DNA of 64,000 nucleotides, from assembly GCF_963664915.1 (NCBI RefSeq), contig NZ_OY761810.1:2742661-2806660 (forward strand), in the 5' to 3' direction. The notes beneath the pieces are model-generated. The model had not been told where the DNA came from, ran no database searches, and saw only the letters and a list, made by a program, of their open reading frames with translations. This DNA comes from an uncultured Caproiciproducens sp. Its GTDB lineage: Bacteria > Bacillota > Clostridia > Oscillospirales > Acutalibacteraceae. The position numbers were made by a program, and so were the translations under genes. Positions 24,849 to 33,976 of this stretch are shown piece after piece (the first letter of the stretch is position 1; each line of letters opens with the position of its first letter).

Positions 24849-26051
24849 TTATTGCAATTCACGTTTTGCTTTCACTTTTTTATAAACAACAATCACAATA
24901 TAGAGCACGAGAAAACCACAGAGCACAGCGACCAGTGTCGCTGTTTGACCGGGACCGCCCATTTTCACTTCCGCCCACAGGGTATCCTGCATCATATTGG
25001 TATCCTCGGGAAGATTCACAAAGGTCTCCGACCGTTTTAAAATAGTCTCATCCGGATAAAAAATGGGATTGTTAACGGTTTCCTCCGGGAGCAGTTTCTT
25101 GGCGGCTGTTTCCGGTGTGGAATACCCGATGTAATCTACATTTGCGGCGGCAATTTCGGGATCGCAGAGAAAATTGATATATGCTTCGGCTTCTTTTTTA
25201 TGCTGAGCGCCGGTCGGGATGCAGATTGCATCCACAAAGAAGTTTGTCCCTTCCTTAGTCGGAATAGCAAAACCGATATCCGGATTATCTTCAACCAAGG
25301 TAGCTGCGTCTCCAGCGTAATAAGGCGCAAGCCAAGCGTCCCCGCTGGACATTTTATCAAATATCTGGTCCATTACATAGGCCTGAACAAGCGGCTTTTG
25401 CTCCTTTAAAAGCTTGGCTGCGTTTTCCCACTCTTCCACGTTTGTACTGTTGTAGGAATAGCCAAGAATTTTTTGCGCAATGCCGAAAGAATCGCGGGGA
25501 TTGTCAAACATCAGAATTTTTCCGGAATATTTTTTATTCCAAAGTATTTGAAAGCTATCGACCGTTTCTTTCACATATTTTTTATTGTAAAAAATACCGA
25601 CTACACCCCACGTGTATGGCACGGAATAGGCATTTGTTTTATCATACTGCGGATTGCGGAACTGATTGTCGATATACTGAAAATTCGGAATGTTTTTAAA
25701 ATCAAGCTTTTCAATCATCCCTTCTTCAATCAATTTGGAAATCATGTAATCAGACGGAATGATAATGTCGTAGTTCGCCCCGCCGTTCGCAAGCTTTGAA
25801 TAAAGGGATTCGTTGGTGTCGAACGTGGTGTAGTTCACATTAATGCCCGTTCTTTTGGTAAATTCCTTGTTGACGTCAAGGGTGTCGTCAACACCGTTTG
25901 AGATGTATTCGCCCCAGTTGTAAACGTTGATGGTTACTCCTGTTTTTGCCGCTGCGGGCTGTTCGGATACCTCCGAAGAAGCCAAGGCCGACGGACAGGA
26001 ACCGGCAGCCAGCAGAATAACAGCTGCCAGAGCTACAATTATTTTTTTCAA
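24849..26051 (-). CDS. potD: spermidine/putrescine ABC transporter substrate-binding protein PotD, with C-terminal membrane helix
   Basis: A 400-residue extracytoplasmic binding protein of the PotD/PotF family. An N-terminal signal peptide (hydrophobic residues 3-17) is followed by VYNWGEYISNG near 43-53, the family hallmark at the ligand cleft. SVPYTWGVVGIFYN near 143 is also typical. The signal has no clean lipobox (AGSC), and the mature domain is followed by a C-terminal helix, about residues 370-390, with a basic KKVKAKRELQ tail. This suggests anchoring by the C-terminus rather than by lipid. Confidence 0.93.
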   Translation of the reverse strand: MKKIIVALAAVILLAAGSCPSALASSEVSEQPAAAKTGVTINVYNWGEYISNGVDDTLDVNKEFTKRTGINVNYTTFDTNESLYSKLANGGANYDIIIPSDYMISKLIEEGMIEKLDFKNIPNFQYIDNQFRNPQYDKTNAYSVPYTWGVVGIFYNKKYVKETVDSFQILWNKKYSGKILMFDNPRDSFGIAQKILGYSYNSTNVEEWENAAKLLKEQKPLVQAYVMDQIFDKMSSGDAWLAPYYAGDAATLVEDNPDIGFAIPTKEGTNFFVDAICIPTGAQHKKEAEAYINFLCDPEIAAANVDYIGYSTPETAAKKLLPEETVNNPIFYPDETILKRSETFVNLPEDTNMMQDTLWAEVKMGGPGQTATLVAVLCGFLVLYIVIVVYKKVKAKRELQ

Positions 26052-26055
26052 TATT

Positions 26056-26868
26056 TTACGCCTCCTCCATCAGGTTTTCTTCCGTCTTTTTATCTTTTGA
26101 CTGACGGAGATTGACAATCAGAAGAAGAACTATAATTGTGCCAAACAGAAGCGTAGAAAGAGCGTTGATTTCAGGGCTGATTCTCTTCCTCGTCATGGAA
26201 TAAATAAAAATTGGAAGCGTTTGTGTAGTTCCGCTTGTAAAATAACTGATGACAAAGTCATCTATGGAAAGGGTAAAGGCCATAATCATGCCAGTGACAA
26301 TGCCCGGCATAATTTCGGGCAGAACGACCTTAAAAAAAGCGAAGATCGGGCTGCATCCAAGATCCTGTGCCGCCTCGTATAAATGGGAATCCATTTGGCG
26401 AAGTTTCGGCATCACCGATAAAATTACGTACGGCAGACAGAATGTGATATGCGCTATAATCAGTGAGAACATGCCGAGCGACACGTTGCCCAGACTTTTG
26501 GCAACAAACACGAAAAGCAGCATCAGCGAAACACCGGTGACAATTTCCGGATTAACCATGGGCAGATTGGTCACATTCATGACCATGCGCTTCTTCCATT
26601 TGTTCATGCCGTTGATGCCGATTGCGGCGGCAGTCCCGAGCACAGTTGAGACAACGGCTGCAATCACCGCTATAATCAATGTGTTCTTCAGCGCGTTCAG
26701 AAGCATTCCATCCTGAATAAGCTGTGCATACCATTTAAATGAAAAACCGGACCAAACCGAACGGCTCATCGTGGTGGAATTATTGAATGAAAAAACAATC
26801 AGTACAAAGATCGGCGCGTATAAGAACAAAAAAAGCAGGAAGGTATAAATTCTTGAAATTGCTTTCAT
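26056..26868 (-). CDS. potC: spermidine/putrescine ABC transporter permease PotC
   Basis: A 270-residue inner-membrane permease with six predicted transmembrane helices. The EAA loop, which docks on the ATPase, reads EAAQDLGCSPIFAFFKVVLP near 164-183. It is last but one in potABCD and overlaps potB by 4 nt, so expression is coupled. The C-terminal end is charged and cytoplasmic. Confidence 0.95.
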   Translation of the reverse strand: MKAISRIYTFLLFLFLYAPIFVLIVFSFNNSTTMSRSVWSGFSFKWYAQLIQDGMLLNALKNTLIIAVIAAVVSTVLGTAAAIGINGMNKWKKRMVMNVTNLPMVNPEIVTGVSLMLLFVFVAKSLGNVSLGMFSLIIAHITFCLPYVILSVMPKLRQMDSHLYEAAQDLGCSPIFAFFKVVLPEIMPGIVTGMIMAFTLSIDDFVISYFTSGTTQTLPIFIYSMTRKRISPEINALSTLLFGTIIVLLLIVNLRQSKDKKTEENLMEEA

Positions 26869-27683
26869 ATCATAATCCCTCCCCCGTTGCTTTCACCGTC
26901 GTCAAACTGGTTCATAATCCCCATGCAAATGAGAATCAGCACCATAAGCACCAGCGAAATTGCCGAGCCGAGATTGGGGTTGTACGCGCTTCCCAAAAAC
27001 TGCATATCAATTAAGTCGCCAATCATCAGATTGGCACCGCCGCCGAGCATTTTAGAAATAATGAACGTGCTGACAGCAGGCACAAATACCATCGTGATGC
27101 CGGAGATGACCCCCGGCATGCTCAGCGGAAAAATCACCTTTGAAAATACTTTTACATTGTTCGCGCCAAGGTCCTGAGCCGCTTCGACGACGTTTATATC
27201 AATTTTGGTCAAAACGGAGTAAAGCGGAAGAATCATGTACGGGATGTAGTTGTAAACCATACCGAGCACAACCGCTCCCTGGGTGTTGATTAAGTGCAGT
27301 TTGCCCATTCCCAAGGCGGCAAGCAGATTGTTGATGATACCGTTGTCCTCCAGCAGTGTCATCCACGCATAAGTTCTGAGCAGAAAGTTCATCCACATGG
27401 GCAGCATGACAAGCATGATCATCATGCCTTGTCTGCGTACGTTGATGTGGGATATGATATAGGCCAGCGGATACCCCAGCACCAGAGAAATAACGGTGGC
27501 AAGGGCGCCAAGCCAGATTGAACGTAAAAACACATTGGAATACTGCCCTACTCCGGTAATATTTTTTAAAGTAAAAGCACCGTTTTTATCGGTGAATGCA
27601 AAAATAACGACCAGAATCATAGGAACAATAATAAAGATGGACATCCAGACAACATAGGGAGTCGCGGCTGATTTCGCTTTCAT
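26865..27683 (-). CDS. potB: spermidine/putrescine ABC transporter permease PotB
   Basis: A 272-residue membrane protein, also with about six helices and an EAA loop (EAAQDLGANNVKVFSKVIFP near 167-186). Together with PotC it forms the translocation pore for polyamines. It starts directly after the potA stop, 2 nt apart. Confidence 0.95.
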   Translation of the reverse strand: MKAKSAATPYVVWMSIFIIVPMILVVIFAFTDKNGAFTLKNITGVGQYSNVFLRSIWLGALATVISLVLGYPLAYIISHINVRRQGMMIMLVMLPMWMNFLLRTYAWMTLLEDNGIINNLLAALGMGKLHLINTQGAVVLGMVYNYIPYMILPLYSVLTKIDINVVEAAQDLGANNVKVFSKVIFPLSMPGVISGITMVFVPAVSTFIISKMLGGGANLMIGDLIDMQFLGSAYNPNLGSAISLVLMVLILICMGIMNQFDDGESNGGGIMI

Positions 27684-27685
27684 TC

Positions 27686-28819
27686 TTAATTCTCGACCTC
27701 CCCGCTGTCGGGCTGAGGCTGGCTGTCCTCATCCATTTCATCGCTGAACGTGCTGTAATCTCCGAACATGCCGGAATACTCGGATTTATGCATAATGTGG
27801 ATATCATCCGGCTGAAGCACAAGACCGATTTTCTTGCCGACCTCCTGATAGTCCGTCGACTGAATCATCCATTTAAAGCCCCTTACATCTACGATAATCT
27901 CGTAATGCACGCCCTTAAAGTTCACACTGGTGACATTACCGGAAATATGGCTTGCATCCGGCTCAACCACATCAATATCCTCCGGCCGGATAACAACATC
28001 CACCGGTTCGTCCTTCTTGAATCCCTTATCGACGCATTTGAAAGGATGGCCCGCGAATTCCGCGAGATAATCCTCACGCATGACACCGTCAAGGATATTG
28101 CTTTCGCCGATAAAATCAGCGACAAAAGCATTTTTCGGTTCATTATAAATATCCTGCGGCGTACCGATTTGCTGGATTGCTCCCTTGTCCATAACCACGA
28201 CGGTATCGGACATAGAAAGCGCTTCCTCCTGGTCATGGGTGACAAAAACAAAAGTAATGCCGGTTTGCTGCTGTATCTTTTTAAGTTCGACCTGCATATC
28301 CTTTCGCAGTTTTAAATCGAGCGCACCCAAAGGTTCGTCAAGGAGCAGGACTTTCGGTTCATTCGCAAGCGCCCTCGCTATTGCAACGCGCTGCTGCTGA
28401 CCGCCCGAAAGCAGATTGACATTCCTGTGCGCAAATCCGTTCAGGTTTACAAGGTTGAGCATTTCCTTCACTGCGGTTTTAATCTGACTTTCATTCTTGC
28501 CGTGCACCCTCATCCCAAACGCGACATTGTCATAGACGTTAAGATGCGGAAACAGGGCGTATTTCTGGAAAATGGTGTTGACCTCCCTTTTATGCGGCGG
28601 AAGATCGTTGATTTTTTTGCCATTGAAAAAAACATCGCCTGTGTCCGGTTTGACAAAGCCGCCGATAATCCTAAGGGTTGTAGTTTTTCCACAGCCGGAA
28701 GGCCCGAGCAGGGTGACAAATTCACCATCTCTTATGCTGAGGTTAAAGTCCTTCAGCACAATTTCCCCGTCAAATGATACTGCGATGTCCTTCAATGAAA
28801 TGATTGATGTATTCTCCAA
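27686..28819 (-). CDS. potA: spermidine/putrescine ABC transporter ATP-binding protein PotA
   Basis: A 377-residue ATPase. It has Walker [11 protein letters not shown] near residues 39-48, the Q-loop, the ABC signature [15 protein letters not shown] near 136-150, Walker [13 protein letters not shown] near 156-167 and the H-loop THD. The C-terminal third is a TOBE-type regulatory domain. TTG at 28819 is preferred because AAGGGGA lies 8 nt upstream. An in-frame ATG at 28927 extends the frame but has no ribosome site. Confidence 0.95.
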   Translation of the reverse strand: MENTSIISLKDIAVSFDGEIVLKDFNLSIRDGEFVTLLGPSGCGKTTTLRIIGGFVKPDTGDVFFNGKKINDLPPHKREVNTIFQKYALFPHLNVYDNVAFGMRVHGKNESQIKTAVKEMLNLVNLNGFAHRNVNLLSGGQQQRVAIARALANEPKVLLLDEPLGALDLKLRKDMQVELKKIQQQTGITFVFVTHDQEEALSMSDTVVVMDKGAIQQIGTPQDIYNEPKNAFVADFIGESNILDGVMREDYLAEFAGHPFKCVDKGFKKDEPVDVVIRPEDIDVVEPDASHISGNVTSVNFKGVHYEIIVDVRGFKWMIQSTDYQEVGKKIGLVLQPDDIHIMHKSEYSGMFGDYSTFSDEMDEDSQPQPDSGEVEN

Positions 28820-28987
28820 ATATGTGCATCCCCTTTGCGGTAAAATAGTTACGTTAAGCCAAGCGGTTAAACGCAATCCCAGCCACGCCGTAGCCACTGC
28901 CCTCCGCAAAGGATTTTTCGCGGTCATTGCTGACTGCGGCAGTGAAGCGTCGCCGAATATGTAATTAGATGCAAACGCAACATATCA
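28820..28987 (-). promoter_or_regulatory. potA leader able to pair with its own ribosome site
   Basis: The leader is about 160 nt long. On the minus strand CCTTTGCGG (plus 28904-28912) is exactly complementary to CCGCAAAGG (plus 28832-28840), which includes the potA Shine-Dalgarno. Such pairing would hide the ribosome site. No known riboswitch family was recognised. Confidence 0.4.
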
Positions 28988-29016
28988 AATATAGTAGTCT
29001 GAGCACGATTTGTCAA
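28988..29016 (-). promoter_or_regulatory. promoter of the potABCD operon
   Basis: On the minus strand: exact TTGACA, 17 nt, TATATT. The rest of the 28820-29203 gap holds the potA leader, AT-rich DNA and the next gene's terminator; no gene is seen. Confidence 0.8.
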
Positions 29017-29142
29017 GATTTTTTTCAATATTTCTACAATTTTCTATTGATTTTTTAATTTACATATGAATTTTATTAATTTTCCTCTGTTTTACTCTGA
29101 AATGCTCTGTTTTTCGCACAACAAAATAAAAATCAAAATTAT

Positions 29143-29177
29143 AAAAAAAATCCCCACAGAAAATCTGTGGGGATTTT
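29143..29177 (-). terminator. terminator of the NlpC/P60 gene
   Basis: A perfect 14-bp stem (29147-29160 with 29164-29177) with an AAA loop. On the minus strand it runs into a long T-tract. Confidence 0.85.
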
Positions 29178-29203
29178 ATATCAAACAGCTGTTCATTCTA
29201 AGC

Positions 29204-30643
29204 TCAATGATTTATAATATTCTCTTTTATAATAACAGCCGACATCCTTTTTCTTAATCCTTTGATCCTTTTCAGCGTCATCAGCACACTGGACAAAAAC
29301 GTAGATAAAAGTACAACACTAAAGGCGGCACTGTCATTTGAAACAGATTTCTCCTGCGCGTTTTCACCTATTGCCGCAGCATGAACGGTGGGAATCATAT
29401 TGCTGAAAACGACCATTTCGGGTCTGCTTCCCGTTGTTCCGGCTGAAGAAAGGCTTTTGCCGCCTGCTGAGGTAACAGTCTGAGCGGACGCCTTCACTGC
29501 AGCATCCGAATAGAGCACTGTCAGGGCCGCACTATCCAAAATTCCGGTCTGAGCGGCACCTGCTGCTTTTTGGTAAGCCAAAACGCCCTGTTTTGTCGCA
29601 TCGCCGTAATAAGCAGTTGGATCTTCGGTCATATATCCCAAGGTAATCAGCCTTTTCTGCAGTGTTAAAACAAGTGAGGAATGCATACCGGGCGAAATGG
29701 TGCCCGGCTTTGGATTTTTAACGGCATTGGAGGCATACAGTCTTGTTTGTGTCGCTGCGTCCGCAATACCGGTGGATTTGATTCCTGCTGCGCTCTGATA
29801 CGCGGAAACGGCGTCGGAAACGCAGTAATCGTAATAGTTGTTTACGCTCTCATAATAGTACCCAAGATCCTTCAGCCGCTGCTGAAGCTTTTCCACGTCA
29901 CCGCCTTTGGAATCGACCTGTAATGTAAGATATGAGCCTGTATTGGAAGAATTGGCCGCTGTCTGTATCGCCTCGCCGGAGGAAGAGGAAACAGTGCCCG
30001 ATGCTCCAAAAGTATATGTAACACCAGAAATCGTTTTTGTTGTGTTAATAACATACTGTCCGTTTTCATAGTAATATTTATCACCGTCTAACGTGACAAA
30101 GCCATTGGTCGGATAAGTAATCTGCGGCAGCTTGAGCCACATGGTCCACTTCGGCGTAGTGCGGCCAAAAACCTTTTCATATTTGATATTGGCACCGGTT
30201 TCACGGTTGTCCACTGCCATATTATTGCCAACGTAAACACCGACGTGACCGGGTTGATATAAAATCAGCCCGTGGATTCGCGGCAGCGAAGAGGAATCGG
30301 AATAGTTTATTTTGCCCTTTGAGCTCGCAGAATCAAGCATTGCCCCGGAACTGCCCGCTACAGAAACGAGGCTGGGTCTGGGGTCGCTTGAACTGCCTGT
30401 CCACCAAAGATATGACTTAATCAGGCCGGAGCAATCAGTGCCGCGAATGCCGCCCACAAGCTGACCGTAACCGCCGGAACGGTATTTCCATCCCTCGTCA
30501 TACGCCTTCAGGACATGTTCCGAAAGGCCGACTCCCGTTTTGGCACTCGCTGCACTCGCAGCCGGAGAGACACCCGCTGAAAGCATTGTGAAAGAAACTG
30601 TGGCGGCGATGAATGCTAAAATAAACACGAACCCTTTTTTCAT
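29204..30643 (-). CDS. secreted NlpC/P60 peptidoglycan hydrolase with two peptidoglycan-binding repeats
   Basis: A 479-residue exported protein. It has a signal peptide (about residues 1-33, AASA cleavage region) and an NlpC/P60 domain at 40-165 with Cys71 in GTDCSG and His133 in GHVGVYVG. Two PG_binding_1 repeats follow, near 245-310 and 320-388. A C-terminal hydrophobic helix near 442-460 precedes a basic tail, so it may stay membrane-tethered. NlpC/P60 enzymes cut the gamma-D-Glu to DAP bond in stem peptides. ATG at 30643 follows GGAGGAAAG. A WalR-like box overlaps the promoter. Confidence 0.92.
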   Translation of the reverse strand: MKKGFVFILAFIAATVSFTMLSAGVSPAASAASAKTGVGLSEHVLKAYDEGWKYRSGGYGQLVGGIRGTDCSGLIKSYLWWTGSSSDPRPSLVSVAGSSGAMLDSASSKGKINYSDSSSLPRIHGLILYQPGHVGVYVGNNMAVDNRETGANIKYEKVFGRTTPKWTMWLKLPQITYPTNGFVTLDGDKYYYENGQYVINTTKTISGVTYTFGASGTVSSSSGEAIQTAANSSNTGSYLTLQVDSKGGDVEKLQQRLKDLGYYYESVNNYYDYCVSDAVSAYQSAAGIKSTGIADAATQTRLYASNAVKNPKPGTISPGMHSSLVLTLQKRLITLGYMTEDPTAYYGDATKQGVLAYQKAAGAAQTGILDSAALTVLYSDAAVKASAQTVTSAGGKSLSSAGTTGSRPEMVVFSNMIPTVHAAAIGENAQEKSVSNDSAAFSVVLLSTFLSSVLMTLKRIKGLRKRMSAVIIKENIINH

Positions 30644-30694
30644 TCTTTCCTCCTGCTGCATTTCCATTTATCTTTTAACTTCCTGATTGTAAAA

Positions 30695-30723
30695 ATAATA
30701 CATATTCGTTACAGATATTACAA
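30695..30723 (-). promoter_or_regulatory. promoter of the NlpC/P60 gene
   Basis: On the minus strand: TTGTAA, 17 nt, TATTAT, about 45 nt before the start codon. Confidence 0.6.
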
Positions 30724-30733
30724 ATTAGTTACA
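30708..30733 (-). promoter_or_regulatory. WalR (YycF)-like box over the NlpC/P60 promoter
   Basis: On the minus strand TGTAAC-N5-TGTAAT (plus 30717-30733) fits the published WalR consensus TGTWAH-N5-TGTWAH exactly. A third half-site, TGTAAC, lies 3 nt further (30708-30713). The box overlaps the -35 region. WalRK controls cell-wall hydrolases in Firmicutes, which fits the target gene. Confidence 0.6.
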
Positions 30734-30854
30734 TTTTAGCATAAGATTTTCAAGAACGCAACAGTGAAATGGCAGAATTATAAAAAAATTCACAATTCAG
30801 AAGAGACTTTTCATGATAAATTTGTAAAATAATTATCGCAGCACCGAATAGCAA

Positions 30855-30889
30855 GCAAAAAGAAGCGGCGGACTAAAAAAATCCGCCGC
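30855..30889 (-). terminator. terminator of murE-murF
   Basis: A perfect 8-bp GC-rich stem GCGGCGGA/TCCGCCGC with a 9-nt loop; on the minus strand it is followed by TTCTTTTTG. Confidence 0.75.
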
Positions 30890-30919
30890 AGCATATATTA
30901 TTTTTAAGGACAACATCTT

Positions 30920-32278
30920 TTAAAGAAGAGCCTTGACAATCTGGTCGGTCTTCATTCCGCGGGAACCTTTGATGAGCACCGCATCGCCCCCGGTCAGAAG
31001 GGATTTCAGTTTTGCAATTGCCTCGTCATTCTTTTCATAGGAATAGCAGACGGCATCGGGATTGACGGAGCGCACTCCGCCGGCGATTTCCTTTGCCCGT
31101 TCGCCAACCGTAATCACTATATCCACTCCGGCGCTGGCGGCGTAAGCGCCCACGTCAAAATGCGCCTGCCGGGAAAAGTCGCCCAGTTCCAGCATATCGG
31201 CAAGCACCGCAACGCGCTTGCCCGTGTGAAAGCCGCAAAGAACATCCACGCTGCTCCTGATCGCATCGGGACTCGCATTATAGGAGTCGTCAATCACGGT
31301 GACCTCATTTACACGATGGATTTGCTGGCGCATGGCAAGCGGCCGGTAACCTGAAAGCTTTGCAATTGCTTTGTCAAGCGGAACTCCAAGTGTTTTTGCA
31401 ACAGCAAGACCAGCCATTGCATTGGTTACATTGTGCAGTCCCAAAACCGGAAGTTCCACTTCGAACGACTCATTCTGCGCAATCAGCGTAAATTGTGTTG
31501 ACGCCGCTGTCGTCCTGATGTTTTTGGCCCGGAAATCACACCATGAAGCGGTGCCGAACCAAATGATCTTTATTCCTGTTTTTCCGCGCAGACCTGCAAG
31601 CAGCGCGTCGTCACCATTCAGAAACAGGACGGAATCCTTATGAAAGCAGTCCATAATGTGCAGTTTTTCATTCAAAATGTTCTGCTGCGTTTTAAGCTGC
31701 TCAATGTGGGAAATGCCGATATTGGTCACAACGGCATAATCCGGTGCGGCAATCTGCGCAAGACGGCTCATTTCACCGAAATTGCTCATTCCCATCTCGA
31801 TAACCGCAGCCTGATGGTTGTCGGTAATGTTGAACATCGTCAGCGGGAGGCCGATCTGGCTGTTGAAGTTCCCCTCTGTTTTCATCACATTGAACGAGCC
31901 TGAAAGTGCAAGCGCAACCATCTCTTTCGTGGTGGTTTTGCCAACGCTTCCGGTGATTCCGATAAACTTAATGTGAAATCTCTTCCGATAAACCGCTGCA
32001 ATTCTCTGCAGCGCCTGTTCCGTATTCTGTACGCGAATCCACGCATGGGTGTCGTTTACCCCATCGTGTTCCTGCGTGAGCGCAGCGGCGGCTCCGGCCG
32101 CAAAAGTAGCGCCGATGAAGGAATGTGCATCTGTTTTCTCCCCGATAATTGGGACAAAGAGCGTACCGGATTCTATTTTGCGGCTGTCCGTACTGACCGC
32201 CGTTACCATTGTGTTTGGATCGCCGCAGAGCAGTTTTCCGCCGCAGGCCGCCGCGATCTCTCCAACTGTCATTCTCAT
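30920..32278 (-). CDS. murF: UDP-N-acetylmuramoyl-tripeptide--D-alanyl-D-alanine ligase
   Basis: A 452-residue ATP-dependent ligase that adds D-Ala-D-Ala to the UDP-MurNAc-tripeptide. The Walker A-like GITGSVGKTTTKEM lies near 105-118, VIEMGMSNFGEM near 155-166, and DDSYNASPDA near 325-334. The start is chosen at 32278 because AAGG lies 8 nt upstream; nearby ATG codons at 32284 and 32272 are alternatives. It lies 10 nt after murE in a two-gene operon. Confidence 0.95.
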   Translation of the reverse strand: MRMTVGEIAAACGGKLLCGDPNTMVTAVSTDSRKIESGTLFVPIIGEKTDAHSFIGATFAAGAAAALTQEHDGVNDTHAWIRVQNTEQALQRIAAVYRKRFHIKFIGITGSVGKTTTKEMVALALSGSFNVMKTEGNFNSQIGLPLTMFNITDNHQAAVIEMGMSNFGEMSRLAQIAAPDYAVVTNIGISHIEQLKTQQNILNEKLHIMDCFHKDSVLFLNGDDALLAGLRGKTGIKIIWFGTASWCDFRAKNIRTTAASTQFTLIAQNESFEVELPVLGLHNVTNAMAGLAVAKTLGVPLDKAIAKLSGYRPLAMRQQIHRVNEVTVIDDSYNASPDAIRSSVDVLCGFHTGKRVAVLADMLELGDFSRQAHFDVGAYAASAGVDIVITVGERAKEIAGGVRSVNPDAVCYSYEKNDEAIAKLKSLLTGGDAVLIKGSRGMKTDQIVKALL

Positions 32279-32288
32279 TTGCATCACC

Positions 32289-33743
32289 TTATATTGTTTG
32301 ATTGAGTATGTCCGCTATGACTTCGCGTTCATCAAGATGGTATTTTACGCCTTGAATTTCCTGATAATCCTCATGGCCCTTGCCCGCCAGCACGACAATA
32401 TCGCCATCCTCGGCATTTTCCATACAGTATTTAATCGCTTCTTTGCGGTCGGGTATCACAACATATTTTCCGTTTGTCTTTGCCATGCCGACCTTGATGT
32501 CTTCAATAATATCCATAACATCCTCATAGCGGGAATTATCCGCCGTAACAACCGAAAGGTCCGCGAGATTTCCGCTGACTTCGCCCATTTCATAGCGGCG
32601 CGAACGAGCACGGTTGCCCCCGGCACCAAATAAGCAAATTAAACGGTGCGGCTGGTATTCCCGCAGGGTTTCCAGAATATTTTCCATACTTAAAGCGTTA
32701 TGCGCGTAATCAATCAGGAGGGTGTAATTTTTGGGAACCTTCACAGGCTCCACTCTTCCTTTGACCTTGACCGTGTTCAGTCCGTCGGCAATATCCCGCG
32801 GCGTTACGTCAAAATGCCGGCATACGGCAGCCGCCGCAAGCGCATTGTAAACGCTGAATCTTCCGGGGATATCCACATCTACGCCAAGATCCAGCAGACC
32901 GCACAGGTCAAAATGAACGCCAAGATAACCGGGACGTGAAATGAGTTTTTCATTGTCTGCGCGCAGTCCGGCGTCTTTGCTGAAACCATAGGTCTCTATT
33001 GTACTGGTGTGGCCTGCAATAATCCCTTTGTAATTTTCGTCGTCAATGTTAATAATGCCTGTTCTGCACTGTTTGAACAGCATGTTTTTGCACTGCATGT
33101 ATTCTTCCAGCGTTTTATGCTCACTGCCGCCGATATGGTCGGGTGAAAAGTTGGTAAACAAGCCAATATCAAAAGTAAACCCCGATACGCGGTGATCCTT
33201 CAGCCCGATAGAGGAAGCCTCAATCACGGCGGCCTTGCAGCCGCTGTCCGCCATCATACGCAAATAGCGCTGCACATCGTACGATTCAGGCGTGGTATTG
33301 TTTGTCTGAATTACTTCCTCGCCGATCACAGTGCCGATGGTGCCGATGATGCCGGTTTTGATTCCTCCGGCTTCAAGGATGGAGCGAATCATATAGGATA
33401 CCGTGGTTTTTCCTTTCGTGCCGGTAATTCCTACCACACGAATCTGGTCGGCGGGATTCCCGAAATAGGCCGCCGACAAAACCGCCATGGCATAGCGCGT
33501 GTTTTCGACCATGACAACGGCGGCATTCTGAACCGTCACCGCCTGCTGTGCCACAATGGCAGCCGCACCGGCGTCCGCTGCCTGCTGGGCAAAATCATGG
33601 CTGTCAACAGTGAACCCGCAAAGACAAACAAAAACACAATTCTTGACCACCTTGCGTGAATCATAAATAATATCGGTTATTTCAACATCCGTATTACCGG
33701 AACAGGTATATTTTAATCCCTCGAGCATATTTTTTAACTGCAC
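32289..33743 (-). CDS. murE: UDP-N-acetylmuramoyl-L-alanyl-D-glutamate--amino-acid ligase (MurE)
   Basis: A 484-residue Mur ligase that adds the third stem-peptide residue. Walker A GITGTKGKTTVSYM is near residues 108-121, and HNALSMENIL is in the C-terminal domain. The substrate-selecting motif, usually DNPR in meso-DAP enzymes, reads DNSR. The Arg that recognises DAP is kept but Pro is replaced by Ser, so DAP is still the likeliest substrate. The GTG start at 33743 is preferred because GGAGG lies 7 nt upstream. Confidence 0.93.
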   Translation of the reverse strand: MQLKNMLEGLKYTCSGNTDVEITDIIYDSRKVVKNCVFVCLCGFTVDSHDFAQQAADAGAAAIVAQQAVTVQNAAVVMVENTRYAMAVLSAAYFGNPADQIRVVGITGTKGKTTVSYMIRSILEAGGIKTGIIGTIGTVIGEEVIQTNNTTPESYDVQRYLRMMADSGCKAAVIEASSIGLKDHRVSGFTFDIGLFTNFSPDHIGGSEHKTLEEYMQCKNMLFKQCRTGIINIDDENYKGIIAGHTSTIETYGFSKDAGLRADNEKLISRPGYLGVHFDLCGLLDLGVDVDIPGRFSVYNALAAAAVCRHFDVTPRDIADGLNTVKVKGRVEPVKVPKNYTLLIDYAHNALSMENILETLREYQPHRLICLFGAGGNRARSRRYEMGEVSGNLADLSVVTADNSRYEDVMDIIEDIKVGMAKTNGKYVVIPDRKEAIKYCMENAEDGDIVVLAGKGHEDYQEIQGVKYHLDEREVIADILNQTI

Positions 33744-33781
33744 AACCAAACCTCCGTATCCATAATTTAGGAACTCTTTTG

Positions 33782-33810
33782 ATGATACAATAAAGCAATG
33801 TCAAAGTCAA
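33782..33810 (-). promoter_or_regulatory. murE promoter
   Basis: On the minus strand: TTGACT, 17 nt, TATCAT. Confidence 0.65.
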
Positions 33811-33976
33811 TTACATTCAGCCGGAACCCGGCGCCCTGTGTTACATGACACTTTACCTGTTATGTATGATATTTTGACTGCGCCTCCGTTTTGTATAGAT
33901 ACAACTTATCCGGATGATGTTAACATATTATTAAATGGCGTACATGAAGCTTAATTATGAAAGGGAGCAATACGTG

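Noticed and set aside
28820..28927. N-terminal extension of potA from the ATG at 28927
   Set aside because: There is no Shine-Dalgarno before 28927, while TTG at 28819 has a well-spaced AAGGGGA and gives the normal PotA N-terminus.
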